From: a virus
Virus record (IMG/VR): IMGVR_UViG_3300028800_000210
Span: 1-36,797 of that record
Direction: 5' to 3' (one strand)
DNA length: 36,797 nucleotides
A program made the translations under genes and the position numbers. The notes beneath the pieces were generated by a model that saw only the letters and a list, made by a program, of their open reading frames with translations, was not told the DNA's origin and did not search any database. Position 1 is the first letter of the stretch; each line of letters starts with the position of its first letter. This document shows positions 1 through 6,056 of the stretch, piece by piece.

Positions 1-65
1 AGTGACCACCCCGATTTACTAACCCATACGTAGTAAGCATATGGCCTATCTTTATTTATTCCTTA

Positions 66-293
66 TTATCCCACTAAATAGTTAAATAATTTAATACCCA
101 CACCTACCATAAATCCAAAAAGGGAAATCATTGAAATAACAAAAGCACCAATACCCATCAACCCAAAAAATGCGGTGTAGGGGGACTTATTGGATTCTTT
201 AAACGCATTAGAAGATACTCTATACATTATTACCGTTAATATACCGAAAGTAATTATATAAGCAGTATCACCATCGATGTAATTATTAAGCAT
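66..293 (-). CDS. Small multi-pass membrane protein
   Basis: This 75-residue protein has at least two hydrophobic membrane segments, around residues 10-30 (ending near TVIMYR) and 43-70 (FGLMGIGAFVISM onward). A short polar stretch rich in Ser, Asn and Lys lies between them. It has no catalytic motif and I do not recognise a family. It is the last gene of the leftward early block, preceded by a weak AGAGAT ribosome binding site. Small membrane proteins encoded early by phages often act at the host envelope (exclusion, inhibition), but nothing here shows that directly. The call as a real gene rests on packing, direction and length. Confidence 0.6.
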   Translation of the reverse strand: MLNNYIDGDTAYIITFGILTVIMYRVSSNAFKESNKSPYTAFFGLMGIGAFVISMISLFGFMVGVGIKLFNYLVG

Positions 294-304
294 TAATTAT
301 CTCT

Positions 305-358
305 TTATTTCGGGGGTTCTGGTAATTGCATCCATGACTTTTCTGTTTTAATTTCCAT
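305..358 (-). CDS. Possible 17-residue micro-ORF
   Basis: A 17-codon frame starts two bases after the stop of the upstream gene and is preceded by AGGGATAAT at good spacing. It ends just before the next gene's start. The product would be polar with a Pro-rich tail (ends LPEPPK). It fills what would otherwise be an unusual gap in a block where genes overlap. It may be only a coupling peptide or chance. Confidence 0.25.
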   Translation of the reverse strand: MEIKTEKSWMQLPEPPK

Positions 359-359
359 A

Positions 360-635
360 TTATCCCTGCTTCTTAAAAGTTATTATTGCTTGATGATGTT
401 CAGCCCCTGGTTTGGATATTGATTGCCATGTAATCTGCAATACAATGATATTATTCTTCTTGATGAACTCATTTACCTTGGCTTGTAATGCCTGCAAACT
501 TGCATAACTTATAATATATTCAGTGAATACTTTCTGTGCCTTTTCAATATCCAATTTTGGCACAATAGTAATTTTCTTTGGAGCGGTCCCACAGAGGAAT
601 AATGGGATAGCTAAAGCGAGTAGGAGTTGTTTCAT
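360..635 (-). CDS. Small secreted protein
   Basis: About 91 residues starting MKQLLLALAIPLFLCGTA, a clear signal peptide. The Cys has Leu at -1, so a lipobox is not convincing. The mature part has Lys-rich helices and a C-terminal IVLQITWQS strand that vaguely recalls the LKITW motif of other genes in this block. The ATG at 635 is chosen because AAGGA lies 6 bases upstream; an upstream TTG is possible but less likely. The start overlaps the end of the preceding gene by a few bases, so the two are probably translationally coupled. Function unknown; the product probably acts in the envelope or periplasm. Confidence 0.6.
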   Translation of the reverse strand: MKQLLLALAIPLFLCGTAPKKITIVPKLDIEKAQKVFTEYIISYASLQALQAKVNEFIKKNNIIVLQITWQSISKPGAEHHQAIITFKKQG

Positions 636-874
636 AGCCAATCCTTCATATCTTCAATGCAAAATGCTCTTCCATTCTGCGCAAATACACCGTACTTGAT
701 ATAAACTTGCTCCATAATATCTCCAAGCCTACGCCAGTTTGGCTTAGTATTATCATCGACTACTTCATTGCACTGAACCCAAATTTGAATGCTCCCATCT
801 TCAAGTTCATGATGCCATTCTGAAAGATACGGCATTGGATCAAGATGAGTGGGGGGATTGAATCGCTTTATCAT
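632..874 (-). CDS. Small hypothetical phage protein
   Basis: An 80-residue acidic, Trp-containing soluble protein (MIKRFNPPTHLDPMPYLSEW...). The start at 874 follows AAAGGAG with 8-base spacing. An in-frame ATG at 910 overlaps the preceding stop as TAATG and would add 12 residues, so a coupled longer form is possible. The middle has a WHHELEDGSIQIWVQC stretch with alternating hydrophobics, suggesting a small beta fold. No family recognised. It sits downstream of the two ERF genes on the same strand. Confidence 0.6.
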   Translation of the reverse strand: MIKRFNPPTHLDPMPYLSEWHHELEDGSIQIWVQCNEVVDDNTKPNWRRLGDIMEQVYIKYGVFAQNGRAFCIEDMKDWL

Positions 875-909
875 TAAATCTTCTCCTTTAAATCCATAAT
901 GCTCACGCA

Positions 910-987
910 TTATTTTTTGGTATCAATTTTGCTGACATGTTTTTCCCAATCATCAAGTAATTTAATTTGTTTTTCCCATTCATCCAT
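910..987 (-). CDS. 25-residue microprotein between ERF and downstream gene
   Basis: Its start overlaps the stop of the 260-residue ERF gene as TAATG, and its stop overlaps another ATG as TAATG. Coupling on both sides supports translation. The product (MDEWEKQIKLLDDWEKH...) is a charged amphipathic helix with two DxWEK repeats. Function unknown. Confidence 0.4.
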   Translation of the reverse strand: MDEWEKQIKLLDDWEKHVSKIDTKK

Positions 988-1769
988 TACCAATCTTTCC
1001 TCGGCCTATCTCTAAGTAATATCTTCTGCTCTCTTATTCTGCGAATCTCTTGATGATATTTTGCTTTAGGCATATCGGCAAGTTGCGCTAAATCCAATCC
1101 CTTTAAGAGCGCTTTAGTCATTACTGGATAATCTTCTAATTCAGCATAAAGATCATCAAGTTGATCTTTGGTGATCTTCTCGCTTAATATTCCTTGATCT
1201 ACGGTAGCCTTAGTTTCATCGCCCGCAATAGCTTTTCTTGCCTGCGCGTTAAATATCGATTCGCTCGTATCAGCATCGTCATTATCAGCCTCATCATTAC
1301 AAGCCACAATGCCCAGCATAGCTTGTGCCACTTGTCGCTTAAGATACGCCAAACTTTCCCCATAGCGTTGATTATCACTTTTAGCTCCTGTATATCCCGG
1401 AATGATTAAACGATTCCTATAACTCAATTCTTGCCCGCTTGAATGACCTAAAATGGAATCAAGGTAAGTTGTACCATCAATATCAACCGGAGCTTGTATA
1501 AACGTCAGCCCTGCATTTGACAATGCATTGTTGGTAGCTCTTTGGATTGATTCAAGATCAGCATATACTTGCTTGTTGAAGTTGTTGGTTCTATTGAATC
1601 TGACAGTCTTGTATTCCAGCTTTGCTTTAGCTAAAGCTTCATATAATAAGTCTTTAGAGGGCTTCTTTTGCTCTCTTAACTCTTGCTTAAACTTGAAGAA
1701 TTCTTCATCTATTTTTGTGTATAGATCCTTGAATAATCCATGTAGCTCTGCGTATTCTATTTTGTCCAT
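987..1769 (-). CDS. ERF-type single-strand annealing protein, paralogue A
   Basis: A 260-residue protein of the ERF recombinase superfamily (single-strand annealing proteins used by phages for recombination-dependent replication and repair). An N-terminal extension of about 70 residues precedes the ERF core. Core features are YADLESIQRATNNALSNAGL, HSSGQELSYR, then YGESLAYLKRQVAQAMLGIV followed by an acidic NDEADNDDAD tail, matching the ERF pattern of hydrophobic strand, YLKRY-like helix and acidic stretch. The C-terminal 90 residues look helical. The ATG at 1769 follows AAGGATTAACT. It is immediately downstream of a second, shorter ERF gene, and both may form mixed rings. Confidence 0.85.
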   Translation of the reverse strand: MDKIEYAELHGLFKDLYTKIDEEFFKFKQELREQKKPSKDLLYEALAKAKLEYKTVRFNRTNNFNKQVYADLESIQRATNNALSNAGLTFIQAPVDIDGTTYLDSILGHSSGQELSYRNRLIIPGYTGAKSDNQRYGESLAYLKRQVAQAMLGIVACNDEADNDDADTSESIFNAQARKAIAGDETKATVDQGILSEKITKDQLDDLYAELEDYPVMTKALLKGLDLAQLADMPKAKYHQEIRRIREQKILLRDRPRKDW

Positions 1770-1771
1770 AG

Positions 1772-2401
1772 TTAATCCTTCTTCTCTTCAAGTCTATTAA
1801 GTACTTCTTGCATATTTCTCCAAGGCAACTGATCTAAAGATTCAATCTTGTAATGCGTGCATATCTTGGCTTCTTTAGCACTATCACCATTCAACTTAGC
1901 TTTAAGCATCCCCAATTGCTTGATTGATATGCAGTTTGAACCAGGAGTCGTGACATTTTGTCCCGGTTTGCCGGCAGTATGTGACGATCCGTCACGCACT
2001 GCTAGGGAATTACCATCATCATCTTCACCCTCAGAAATCGTTATACCAACCATGGCTGCATACACATATCTCTTTAAGTATGTCATGGTTTTACCAAAGC
2101 TTTGCACATCTGACGGCTTATCAAGCACCATTTTGACTCTAGAGCGAATGGAATCTCCCGAAGAATGTAAGAGTATTGTAACTAGATATGTACTATCTCC
2201 GTCCGTTTCTGGGTATTGGGTGATTGCTAAGCCATTCTTGGTCAATGCGGGCCTTGATGCATTAATTAAATCTGTAAGAGTTGCAAAGCTAGAACGGAAG
2301 TGGGGATTGTAGCCACCCTCTTGCGCTGAACCCATTTCTGCTTGAGCTGCGCATAATGCTTCGTTTAATGAGCCAGTTGCGGGCAATTTAAATGATTCCA
2401 T
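1772..2401 (-). CDS. ERF-type single-strand annealing protein, paralogue B
   Basis: A 209-residue ERF superfamily protein with the canonical layout. It begins near the N terminus with the ERF core (LNEALCAAQAEMGSAQEGG, NPHFRSSFATLTDLINA), then HSSGDSIRSRVKM, the helix FGKTMTYLKRYVYAAMVGI, and an acidic SEGEDDDGN segment. The C terminus carries a small helical domain (ISIKQLGMLKAKLNG...), as seen after many ERF cores. It lies 2 bases upstream of paralogue A. The two share motif order but differ strongly in sequence and N-terminal length, so this is an old duplication or separate acquisition. Role: ssDNA annealing in phage recombination and replication. Confidence 0.88.
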   Translation of the reverse strand: MESFKLPATGSLNEALCAAQAEMGSAQEGGYNPHFRSSFATLTDLINASRPALTKNGLAITQYPETDGDSTYLVTILLHSSGDSIRSRVKMVLDKPSDVQSFGKTMTYLKRYVYAAMVGITISEGEDDDGNSLAVRDGSSHTAGKPGQNVTTPGSNCISIKQLGMLKAKLNGDSAKEAKICTHYKIESLDQLPWRNMQEVLNRLEEKKD

Positions 2402-2402
2402 A

Positions 2403-2564
2403 TTATTCTTCTATTCCTATATCTTGGAGTATTAATTCAACGTCTTTTCTTTGTGTATTGAAATCATGCTTAGCCATGTCCAATCTTCTTTCTTGTTCTT
2501 TGATATCTTCCGCCCGTACTTTCATCTTGAGTTTTAGGGCTATTATCAACTCCGGTATCTCCAT
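2403..2564 (-). CDS. 53-residue coiled-coil protein
   Basis: A strong AGAGGAGAG ribosome binding site precedes the ATG at 2564. The product (MEIPELIIALKLKMKVRAED...) is one long charged helix likely to form a coiled coil. The first 95 bases overlap the 3' end of the preceding gene in another frame. It ends just before the ERF paralogue B start. I favour it as real because of its ribosome binding site and position. Confidence 0.55.
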   Translation of the reverse strand: MEIPELIIALKLKMKVRAEDIKEQERRLDMAKHDFNTQRKDVELILQDIGIEE

Positions 2565-2766
2565 GAATTCTCTCCTCTAATGAATTCAATGCTTCTTTTA
2601 GTTCTGGTGCAAAGAATTGTGCGGGCCTCAATCTTTTTATGAGCTTACGCACTTGATGATAGTTCTCAAACTGATACCACTGATCTATGCATTCCATATG
2701 ATCAGCTATAGATAACTGCAATTCTTTACACAACCACTCTATTGATCTACCCGATCTCTTTTTCAT
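2470..2766 (-). CDS. Small basic hypothetical protein
   Basis: A 98-residue protein. The N-terminal 60 residues are helical with several Trp and Cys (IEWLCKELQLSIADHMECI, LIKRLRPAQFFAPELKEALN). The C-terminal tail is polar, basic and probably disordered, and it overlaps the next gene by 95 bases. The ATG at 2766 overlaps the upstream stop (ATGA) and follows GAGAGAT. The helical part resembles small DNA-binding or replication accessory proteins only in composition. No family recognised. Confidence 0.55.
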   Translation of the reverse strand: MKKRSGRSIEWLCKELQLSIADHMECIDQWYQFENYHQVRKLIKRLRPAQFFAPELKEALNSLEERIHGDTGVDNSPKTQDESTGGRYQRTRKKIGHG

Positions 2767-2915
2767 TTTTTATCTCTCATATATGCTTTCATAAACTCAT
2801 AAATGCTATTATCAAGGCGAGCAATCAACGCCATAATCTTGATGAGCGATATTACCACCAATATCATATTGAATGCATGGATTGCCGGTGCACACTTTAA
2901 TATTTCATCGATCAT
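2763..2915 (-). CDS. 50-residue single-pass membrane protein
   Basis: ATG at 2915 with GGGGAAGAA upstream. It overlaps both neighbours by ATGA junctions, so translation is likely coupled. A hydrophobic segment at residues 15-37 (FNMILVVISLIKIMALIARL) is followed by a basic cytoplasmic tail ending MRDKK. No family recognised; an early membrane microprotein. Confidence 0.5.
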   Translation of the reverse strand: MIDEILKCAPAIHAFNMILVVISLIKIMALIARLDNSIYEFMKAYMRDKK

Positions 2916-3217
2916 TTCTTCCCCGTATCAAACTTCTCAAACACTAATACAATCTCTTCAACGGGTAATGCTGGTTTTGTGGTATGAACTTCAGGAGAAT
3001 TATGAGGCACAGCCAAGAACTTAATCAGTTTCTTCTTTTTAGGTGTTGGAGAGAAGGGATCCCTTAAACAGGGAGATTTAGGCATTGTACTATGGAGCTG
3101 AGCTACAAGCGGAGGCTTGAGTGCCTTAAGTTGTTCGGCGGTATATTTATATTGGGATGTGGGCTGTGCTGCTTCACAGCTCAATGTACTGAATAGCACC
3201 AGGGGTAATAGTATCAT
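2912..3217 (-). CDS. Small secreted proline/lysine-rich protein
   Basis: A 101-residue protein with an N-terminal signal peptide (MILLPLVLFSTLSCEAAQ; likely cleavage after the EAA). The mature chain is rich in Pro and Lys, contains a PTPKKKKLIKF basic cluster, and seems unstructured in the middle. It could act in the periplasm or at the outer surface. No family recognised. It overlaps the downstream membrane microprotein by ATGA and directly follows the 3218 gene. Confidence 0.55.
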   Translation of the reverse strand: MILLPLVLFSTLSCEAAQPTSQYKYTAEQLKALKPPLVAQLHSTMPKSPCLRDPFSPTPKKKKLIKFLAVPHNSPEVHTTKPALPVEEIVLVFEKFDTGKK

Positions 3218-3442
3218 CTAGAATCTCACTTCTTTATTGGGGATTATTTCTTCGAATTGAAATTTCCTTACATGTTCTACGACAATAATATTGTCCCAAT
3301 TTTCAATGGTCTTTACGGGTGAGTGATTAATAGAATCAATAATTTGCTGGAATGCTTGAGCGCAATCCTTCTGATCTATGACCTTGCCAACCATCTCACT
3401 ATCCCCATTAGACCAGGTTATCTTTAAGCGGTATTGTTTCAT
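3218..3442 (-). CDS. LKITW-family small protein 1
   Basis: A 74-residue protein starting MKQYRLKITWSNGDSEMVGK. The same N-terminal pattern, K.YxLKITWxNxD, occurs in the genes at 3641 and 4042, so these are paralogues that diverged after the first strand-turn-strand unit. The body looks like an alpha/beta mini-domain ending in a strand and a charged tail (HVRKFQFEEIIP). Its start overlaps the stop of the zinc-motif gene upstream by 4 bases. Function unknown. Confidence 0.6.
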   Translation of the reverse strand: MKQYRLKITWSNGDSEMVGKVIDQKDCAQAFQQIIDSINHSPVKTIENWDNIIVVEHVRKFQFEEIIPNKEVRF

Positions 3443-3648
3443 TGCGGTTCTTTCATATCGTCTTCGAATCCAGGAATATCCTTAACAGGCGTATTCTTTT
3501 TGAACGCCTCATCATATTTCTTAAAGAAATCAGAATTATCAGTATCAACTCTTGTGTGTTCTCTTGGGGGTATATCATGCACTGAGCATTTATGTCCCTC
3601 ATCCCAATTGAAGTAGTTCTTACATCCATTGCAATAATGTTTAAACAT
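3439..3648 (-). CDS. Small zinc-ribbon-like protein
   Basis: About 69 residues starting MFKHYCNGCKNYFNWDEGHKCSVHD. A CxxC followed by a second Cys/His pair (HKCSVH) suggests a single zinc site. The rest is acidic and likely flexible. The ATG at 3648 is preferred because AAAGG lies 6 bases upstream; the in-frame ATG at 3654 abuts the ribosome binding site. It sits between two LKITW paralogues and overlaps both. Possibly a regulatory or adaptor protein; not assignable further. Confidence 0.55.
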   Translation of the reverse strand: MFKHYCNGCKNYFNWDEGHKCSVHDIPPREHTRVDTDNSDFFKKYDEAFKKNTPVKDIPGFEDDMKEPQ

Positions 3649-3850
3649 TATCATCCTTTACTTCTTCGTCATATACTTCGATTGTCAGCTTTCTTATTAC
3701 ACTTGTTCTATAAGTAGAATCCCCGATCGTAATAATTTCATTTGCGATCAAAGAAGCTCTTATGTCTTTTAAGAACAGCATTTCTTCGGGCACTGAACAA
3801 TATTCAGTATCTCCATTAAGCCAAGTTATTTTTAGTACATAAAGCTTCAT
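3641..3850 (-). CDS. LKITW-family small protein 2
   Basis: A 69-residue paralogue of the 3218 product: MKLYVLKITWLNGDTEYCSV at the N terminus, then an apparent helix (EEMLFLKDIRASLIA) and a C-terminal strand RKLTIEVYDEE. GAGGATGCCGA upstream of ATG supports the start. It overlaps the next gene by a few bases. It matches paralogue 1 in length and layout, so the two probably share a fold; the biological role is unknown. Confidence 0.6.
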   Translation of the reverse strand: MKLYVLKITWLNGDTEYCSVPEEMLFLKDIRASLIANEIITIGDSTYRTSVIRKLTIEVYDEEVKDDNV

Positions 3851-4038
3851 TCGGCATCCTCGGGTTTCTCGTCAAATTCTTCGCGAATCATAAAGTTATT
3901 GTCATACGATCTTTTAATATCGGGGTCGAGAAATATTTGCCCTTTTTGCATCATGGCATAAGGTGAATCTATTCCCAACTCTTTAGCCTTAGCTTCTTCT
4001 TCTTCAAGAGTCATTCTTCTATAGCGAACGTATTTCAT
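3847..4038 (-). CDS. 63-residue acidic hypothetical protein
   Basis: MKYVRYRRMTLEEEEAKAKE begins a highly charged, helical protein with an acidic C terminus (REEFDEKPEDAE). AAGGATAATGA precedes the ATG. It overlaps the LKITW 2 gene by ATGA. No domain recognised. Small acidic early proteins sometimes mimic DNA, but length and composition alone do not establish that. Confidence 0.5.
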   Translation of the reverse strand: MKYVRYRRMTLEEEEAKAKELGIDSPYAMMQKGQIFLDPDIKRSYDNNFMIREEFDEKPEDAE

Positions 4039-4041
4039 TCA

Positions 4042-4260
4042 TTATCCTTGCTTTATGAGTTTTCTTATTAGTGGGCTTGTGATTTCTTTAACTAACTTTT
4101 TAAATTCTGTGTTTTCTTTTTTCTCCGCAGGAAATTGAGCAAATATTTTAATAACGTCCAACAAAGAGAATGGCTCAGGCAGCTGTTTCATTTTATGCAT
4201 TATCTCTTGCTTTATATCCATATTAGCCCACGTTATCTTTAAACGGTATTGTTTAGCCAT
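4042..4260 (-). CDS. LKITW-family small protein 3
   Basis: About 72 residues starting MAKQYRLKITWANMDIKQEI. The ATG at 4260 has AGGAG upstream at ideal spacing, better than the ATG further upstream that would overlap the preceding gene. After the shared N-terminal motif the sequence becomes helical and Lys-rich (FKKLVKEITSPLIRKLIKQ), unlike paralogues 1 and 2. The bases encoding the motif are also similar to those of paralogue 1, so a recent exchange or duplication of this segment is plausible. Function unknown. Confidence 0.6.
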   Translation of the reverse strand: MAKQYRLKITWANMDIKQEIMHKMKQLPEPFSLLDVIKIFAQFPAEKKENTEFKKLVKEITSPLIRKLIKQG

Positions 4261-4762
4261 TGAAATTCTCCTGATAAGCAATAATTTGATCGATCATTGA
4301 TTCAATTTCATGTGTCACAAATTGTATGTCTTTATAAGTTCTCTCTTCCTGTCTTCCATACTTAAATTTTTCTTCCAAATCAATGATTTTCTGCAGTGTT
4401 TCATTTTGTCTTAATTTTTCTGGCAAGTCCGGATTAGTCATCCATGATTGAAAGGGAATATAATCATCCCAATGGCCACAATCAAATCCAGCAACATAAT
4501 ATTCAATACCTGTTTTTTTATTAATGACACGATTTCCATATGTTATTCCCCCATGTACTTCTAAAGGAAGATTTTCATATTCAAGACCCCCTTTATCTAT
4601 ATCGATGCGAGATAAAATAGGATTATCTAGCGGTATTTCTACATAACCCCCTAAGGAACCGAAAATATTACGTAAAATATATCCATTAAATCCCTTATAT
4701 GTGAATTCTTTTTGATCTGGTTCTTGTGACCAGGGACCCTTAGCCCAATATTGCTTTTGCAT
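4253..4762 (-). CDS. Conserved phage hypothetical with HGGITY and GFDCGH motifs
   Basis: A 169-residue protein and the first gene of the leftward block. Central motifs LEVHGGITYGNRV (about residues 66-78) and GFDCGHWDDYIPF (about 93-105) are typical of a widespread uncharacterised family in phages and bacteria, which I recognise by the V.HGG.TY ... GFDC.H pattern. The His, Cys and Asp in these motifs could form a metal or catalytic site, but that is inference. The C-terminal 60 residues are helical. It is transcribed from the TTGACA/TAATAT promoter at 4806-4834. Confidence 0.7.
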   Translation of the reverse strand: MQKQYWAKGPWSQEPDQKEFTYKGFNGYILRNIFGSLGGYVEIPLDNPILSRIDIDKGGLEYENLPLEVHGGITYGNRVINKKTGIEYYVAGFDCGHWDDYIPFQSWMTNPDLPEKLRQNETLQKIIDLEEKFKYGRQEERTYKDIQFVTHEIESMIDQIIAYQENFNG

Positions 4763-4778
4763 ATCTTTATCCCTTATA

Positions 4779-4807
4779 TTGCTATATCTACATATTTCAT
4801 CTACAAT
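4779..4807 (+). promoter_or_regulatory. Rightward promoter for the 38-residue gene
   Basis: TTGCTA (4779-4784), a 17-base spacer and TACAAT (4802-4807) form a reasonable sigma70 promoter. Its -10 overlaps the leftward -10, so the two promoters are mutually exclusive or co-repressed. Confidence 0.5.
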
Positions 4808-4817
4808 ATTAATCTAC
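4786..4817. repeat. Three ATCTAC boxes at 13-bp spacing (candidate operator)
   Basis: ATCTAC occurs at 4786, 4799 and 4812, exactly 13 bp apart, covering the overlapping divergent promoters. A related TCTAC lies near 4973. This is the expected place for a regulator controlling the early/late choice. Confidence 0.55.
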
Positions 4818-4834
4818 TAATTTAAACATGTCAA
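4806..4834 (-). promoter_or_regulatory. Leftward early promoter
   Basis: On the minus strand there is a perfect TTGACA (4829-4834), a 17-base spacer and TAATAT (4806-4811), a near-consensus sigma70 promoter. It fires toward the 4762 gene and the whole early block. It overlaps ATCTAC repeats and a rightward promoter. Confidence 0.75.
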
Positions 4835-4848
4835 ATAAAGGATAATTA

Positions 4849-4965
4849 ATGCATTGTGAGATGGATTTTGCGATTCGAGTAATATTGGGTTGTGCAGTGT
4901 TTTGTTTGGGGTTGCTGACGATAGCTGTTGGCTTTTTGATTTGGGATATTTTAAGAAAAAAATAG
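4849..4965 (+). CDS. 38-residue single-pass membrane microprotein
   Basis: AAAGGAT precedes the ATG. The product (MHCEMDFAIRVILGC...) has one long hydrophobic helix at about residues 8-34 and a basic RKK end. It is the first rightward gene after the divergent promoters and is followed by a hairpin and terminator, so it may be expressed alone. Function unknown. Confidence 0.5.
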   Translation: MHCEMDFAIRVILGCAVFCLGLLTIAVGFLIWDILRKK

Positions 4966-5000
4966 ACATTTAGTCTACTTAGTTTAAAATACCAGATCGC

Positions 5001-5075
5001 TTAGCGTGGCTTTGCCAAAGCTAATACTATGGTTGAAATCAAAAGACCCCGCTTTTACACGGGGCCTAATTTTTA
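5001..5075 (+). terminator. Leader hairpin followed by a terminator-like hairpin
   Basis: TTAGC...GCTAA encloses TGGC-TTT-GCCA (5001-5024). A second stem, CCCCG (5047-5051) with CGGGG (5060-5064), is followed by AATTTTTA. The second also has a T-run on the other strand, so it may work both ways. It would end transcripts of the 38-residue gene. Confidence 0.55.
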
Positions 5076-5120
5076 GTGTAAGTCTGAAGCTATGAGCGAG
5101 TCCCAATTCCTTGTAGCTTT

Positions 5121-5165
5121 TTGACTAACTGTAACAAGAAACTTTTTACTAGTTTGTTTGTTACA
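5121..5165 (+). promoter_or_regulatory. Rightward promoter overlapped by a long dyad (candidate operator)
   Basis: TTGACT (5121-5126) with TTTACT 18 bases on is a plausible promoter for the 5209 operon. Over its spacer and -10 lies a dyad: TGTAACAAGAAACT (5130-5143) against AGTTTGTTTGTTACA (5151-5165), with one base bulged and a 7-base centre. A dimeric repressor site is the natural reading; an RNA hairpin in the leader is the alternative. Confidence 0.5.
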
Positions 5166-5208
5166 TGCACTTTCTGTACCGTAAATACAAAAAGGATGAA
5201 TTAATAAT

Positions 5209-5829
5209 ATGCAAGCCTGGCGCAAAAGTCAATTAAATAACTACATAAGAATCAATTACAAAGCCTTTTTTATAAAAAAAGCTAAACAATCTGATAAATA
5301 CATAAAGCTATGCGATCTTTTCTTTGCATGGGATAACTTCCAAAATGAGTTTACTGCGTTTCAGGACTATATTGCATATCATTTGGATTGTACTCGCGAA
5401 TGGGCTTGTACATTAATAAACGAAGCCGTTCGAGATGGCATATTCTATTCCAAATATCAAGCTCATGAAGGCAATCTTCCCAATGTTTATGCGATTAATC
5501 CCTTCTTCCATCAAGAAGCAGTAAGAAGAGAACTTTCTTTCCTATTTGAAACATTTAGAAAACATCCAATTAGATATCTTTTCAATTTTCTACTATTAAC
5601 ACTAATTAAGTTTAATAAACCAGACTCTCGTAGTCAGCGCTACGAAGAAGCAAAATTTAGGGCCTTTGACAGTCAATTTGCGATGCGTAAATCCACGGCC
5701 CCGGAGAAAACCGCTCAATCGGGGGGAACTCCCCCTCAATCGCTTGTAAAAAATCCCTTAAACGGGATCGAGGCGAGCTACGGCGAGCTGAGCGAGCATT
5801 GTAAATGCGAGATGTGCCAAATTTTATAG
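5209..5829 (+). CDS. Winged-helix DNA-binding protein, candidate replication initiator
   Basis: 206 residues. The region at about residues 35-90 (FFAWDNFQNEFTAFQDYIAY, then TREWACTLINEAVRDGIFY) looks like a winged helix-turn-helix. A basic helix-rich segment follows (FRKHPIRYLFNFLLLTLIKF), then a polar tail ending in a CKCEMC cysteine cluster. First gene of the rightward operon, ahead of RusA and terminase genes; that position and the absence of any other replication protein suggest an O-like initiator or helicase loader role, but I see no diagnostic motif. Its 3' part has higher GC and contains repeats (5714-5797), reminiscent of lambdoid origins inside the initiator gene. A transcription regulator is the main alternative. 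Confidence 0.55.
   Translation: MQAWRKSQLNNYIRINYKAFFIKKAKQSDKYIKLCDLFFAWDNFQNEFTAFQDYIAYHLDCTREWACTLINEAVRDGIFYSKYQAHEGNLPNVYAINPFFHQEAVRRELSFLFETFRKHPIRYLFNFLLLTLIKFNKPDSRSQRYEEAKFRAFDSQFAMRKSTAPEKTAQSGGTPPQSLVKNPLNGIEASYGELSEHCKCEMCQIL
5714..5797. repeat. Repeats inside the 3' end of the initiator-like gene
   Basis: CTCAATC occurs twice (5714, 5735), flanking a G6-AACT-C5 dyad at 5721-5735. ATCCC...GGGAT forms a second dyad (5753-5768). GCGAGC is repeated at 5773, 5783 and 5792 (spacing 10 and 9). Local GC is higher than the surroundings. It could be an origin or just low-complexity coding sequence. Confidence 0.35.
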
Positions 5830-5837
5830 GAGAATTT

Positions 5838-6056
5838 ATGTACAACTTTAGTGATGAAGATTACCAAGAAAAGAAGCCACGCACCGTTCCCATTTCAATT
5901 GTTGAGCGTAAGCGACAAACCCAAGAAGAACGATACCAACAGTTTCTGGAACGACGACAACAGGCCCGCAGGGCCAAAATAGAATCCCTTGGCTATGATT
6001 ATGATTCCCTTACGGGATCACAACAAAACAGACTGCTTCGGGGAGAATCTTTATGA
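5838..6056 (+). CDS. 72-residue basic helical protein
   Basis: The ATG at 5838 follows AGGAGAATTT. The product is Gln/Arg-rich and helical (ERYQQFLERRQQARRAKIE), with a YDYDSLTGSQQNRLLRG C terminus. The last codons overlap the RusA start by ATGA, so the pair is coupled. Possibly a nucleic-acid-binding accessory factor; no family recognised. Confidence 0.55.
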   Translation: MYNFSDEDYQEKKPRTVPISIVERKRQTQEERYQQFLERRQQARRAKIESLGYDYDSLTGSQQNRLLRGESL

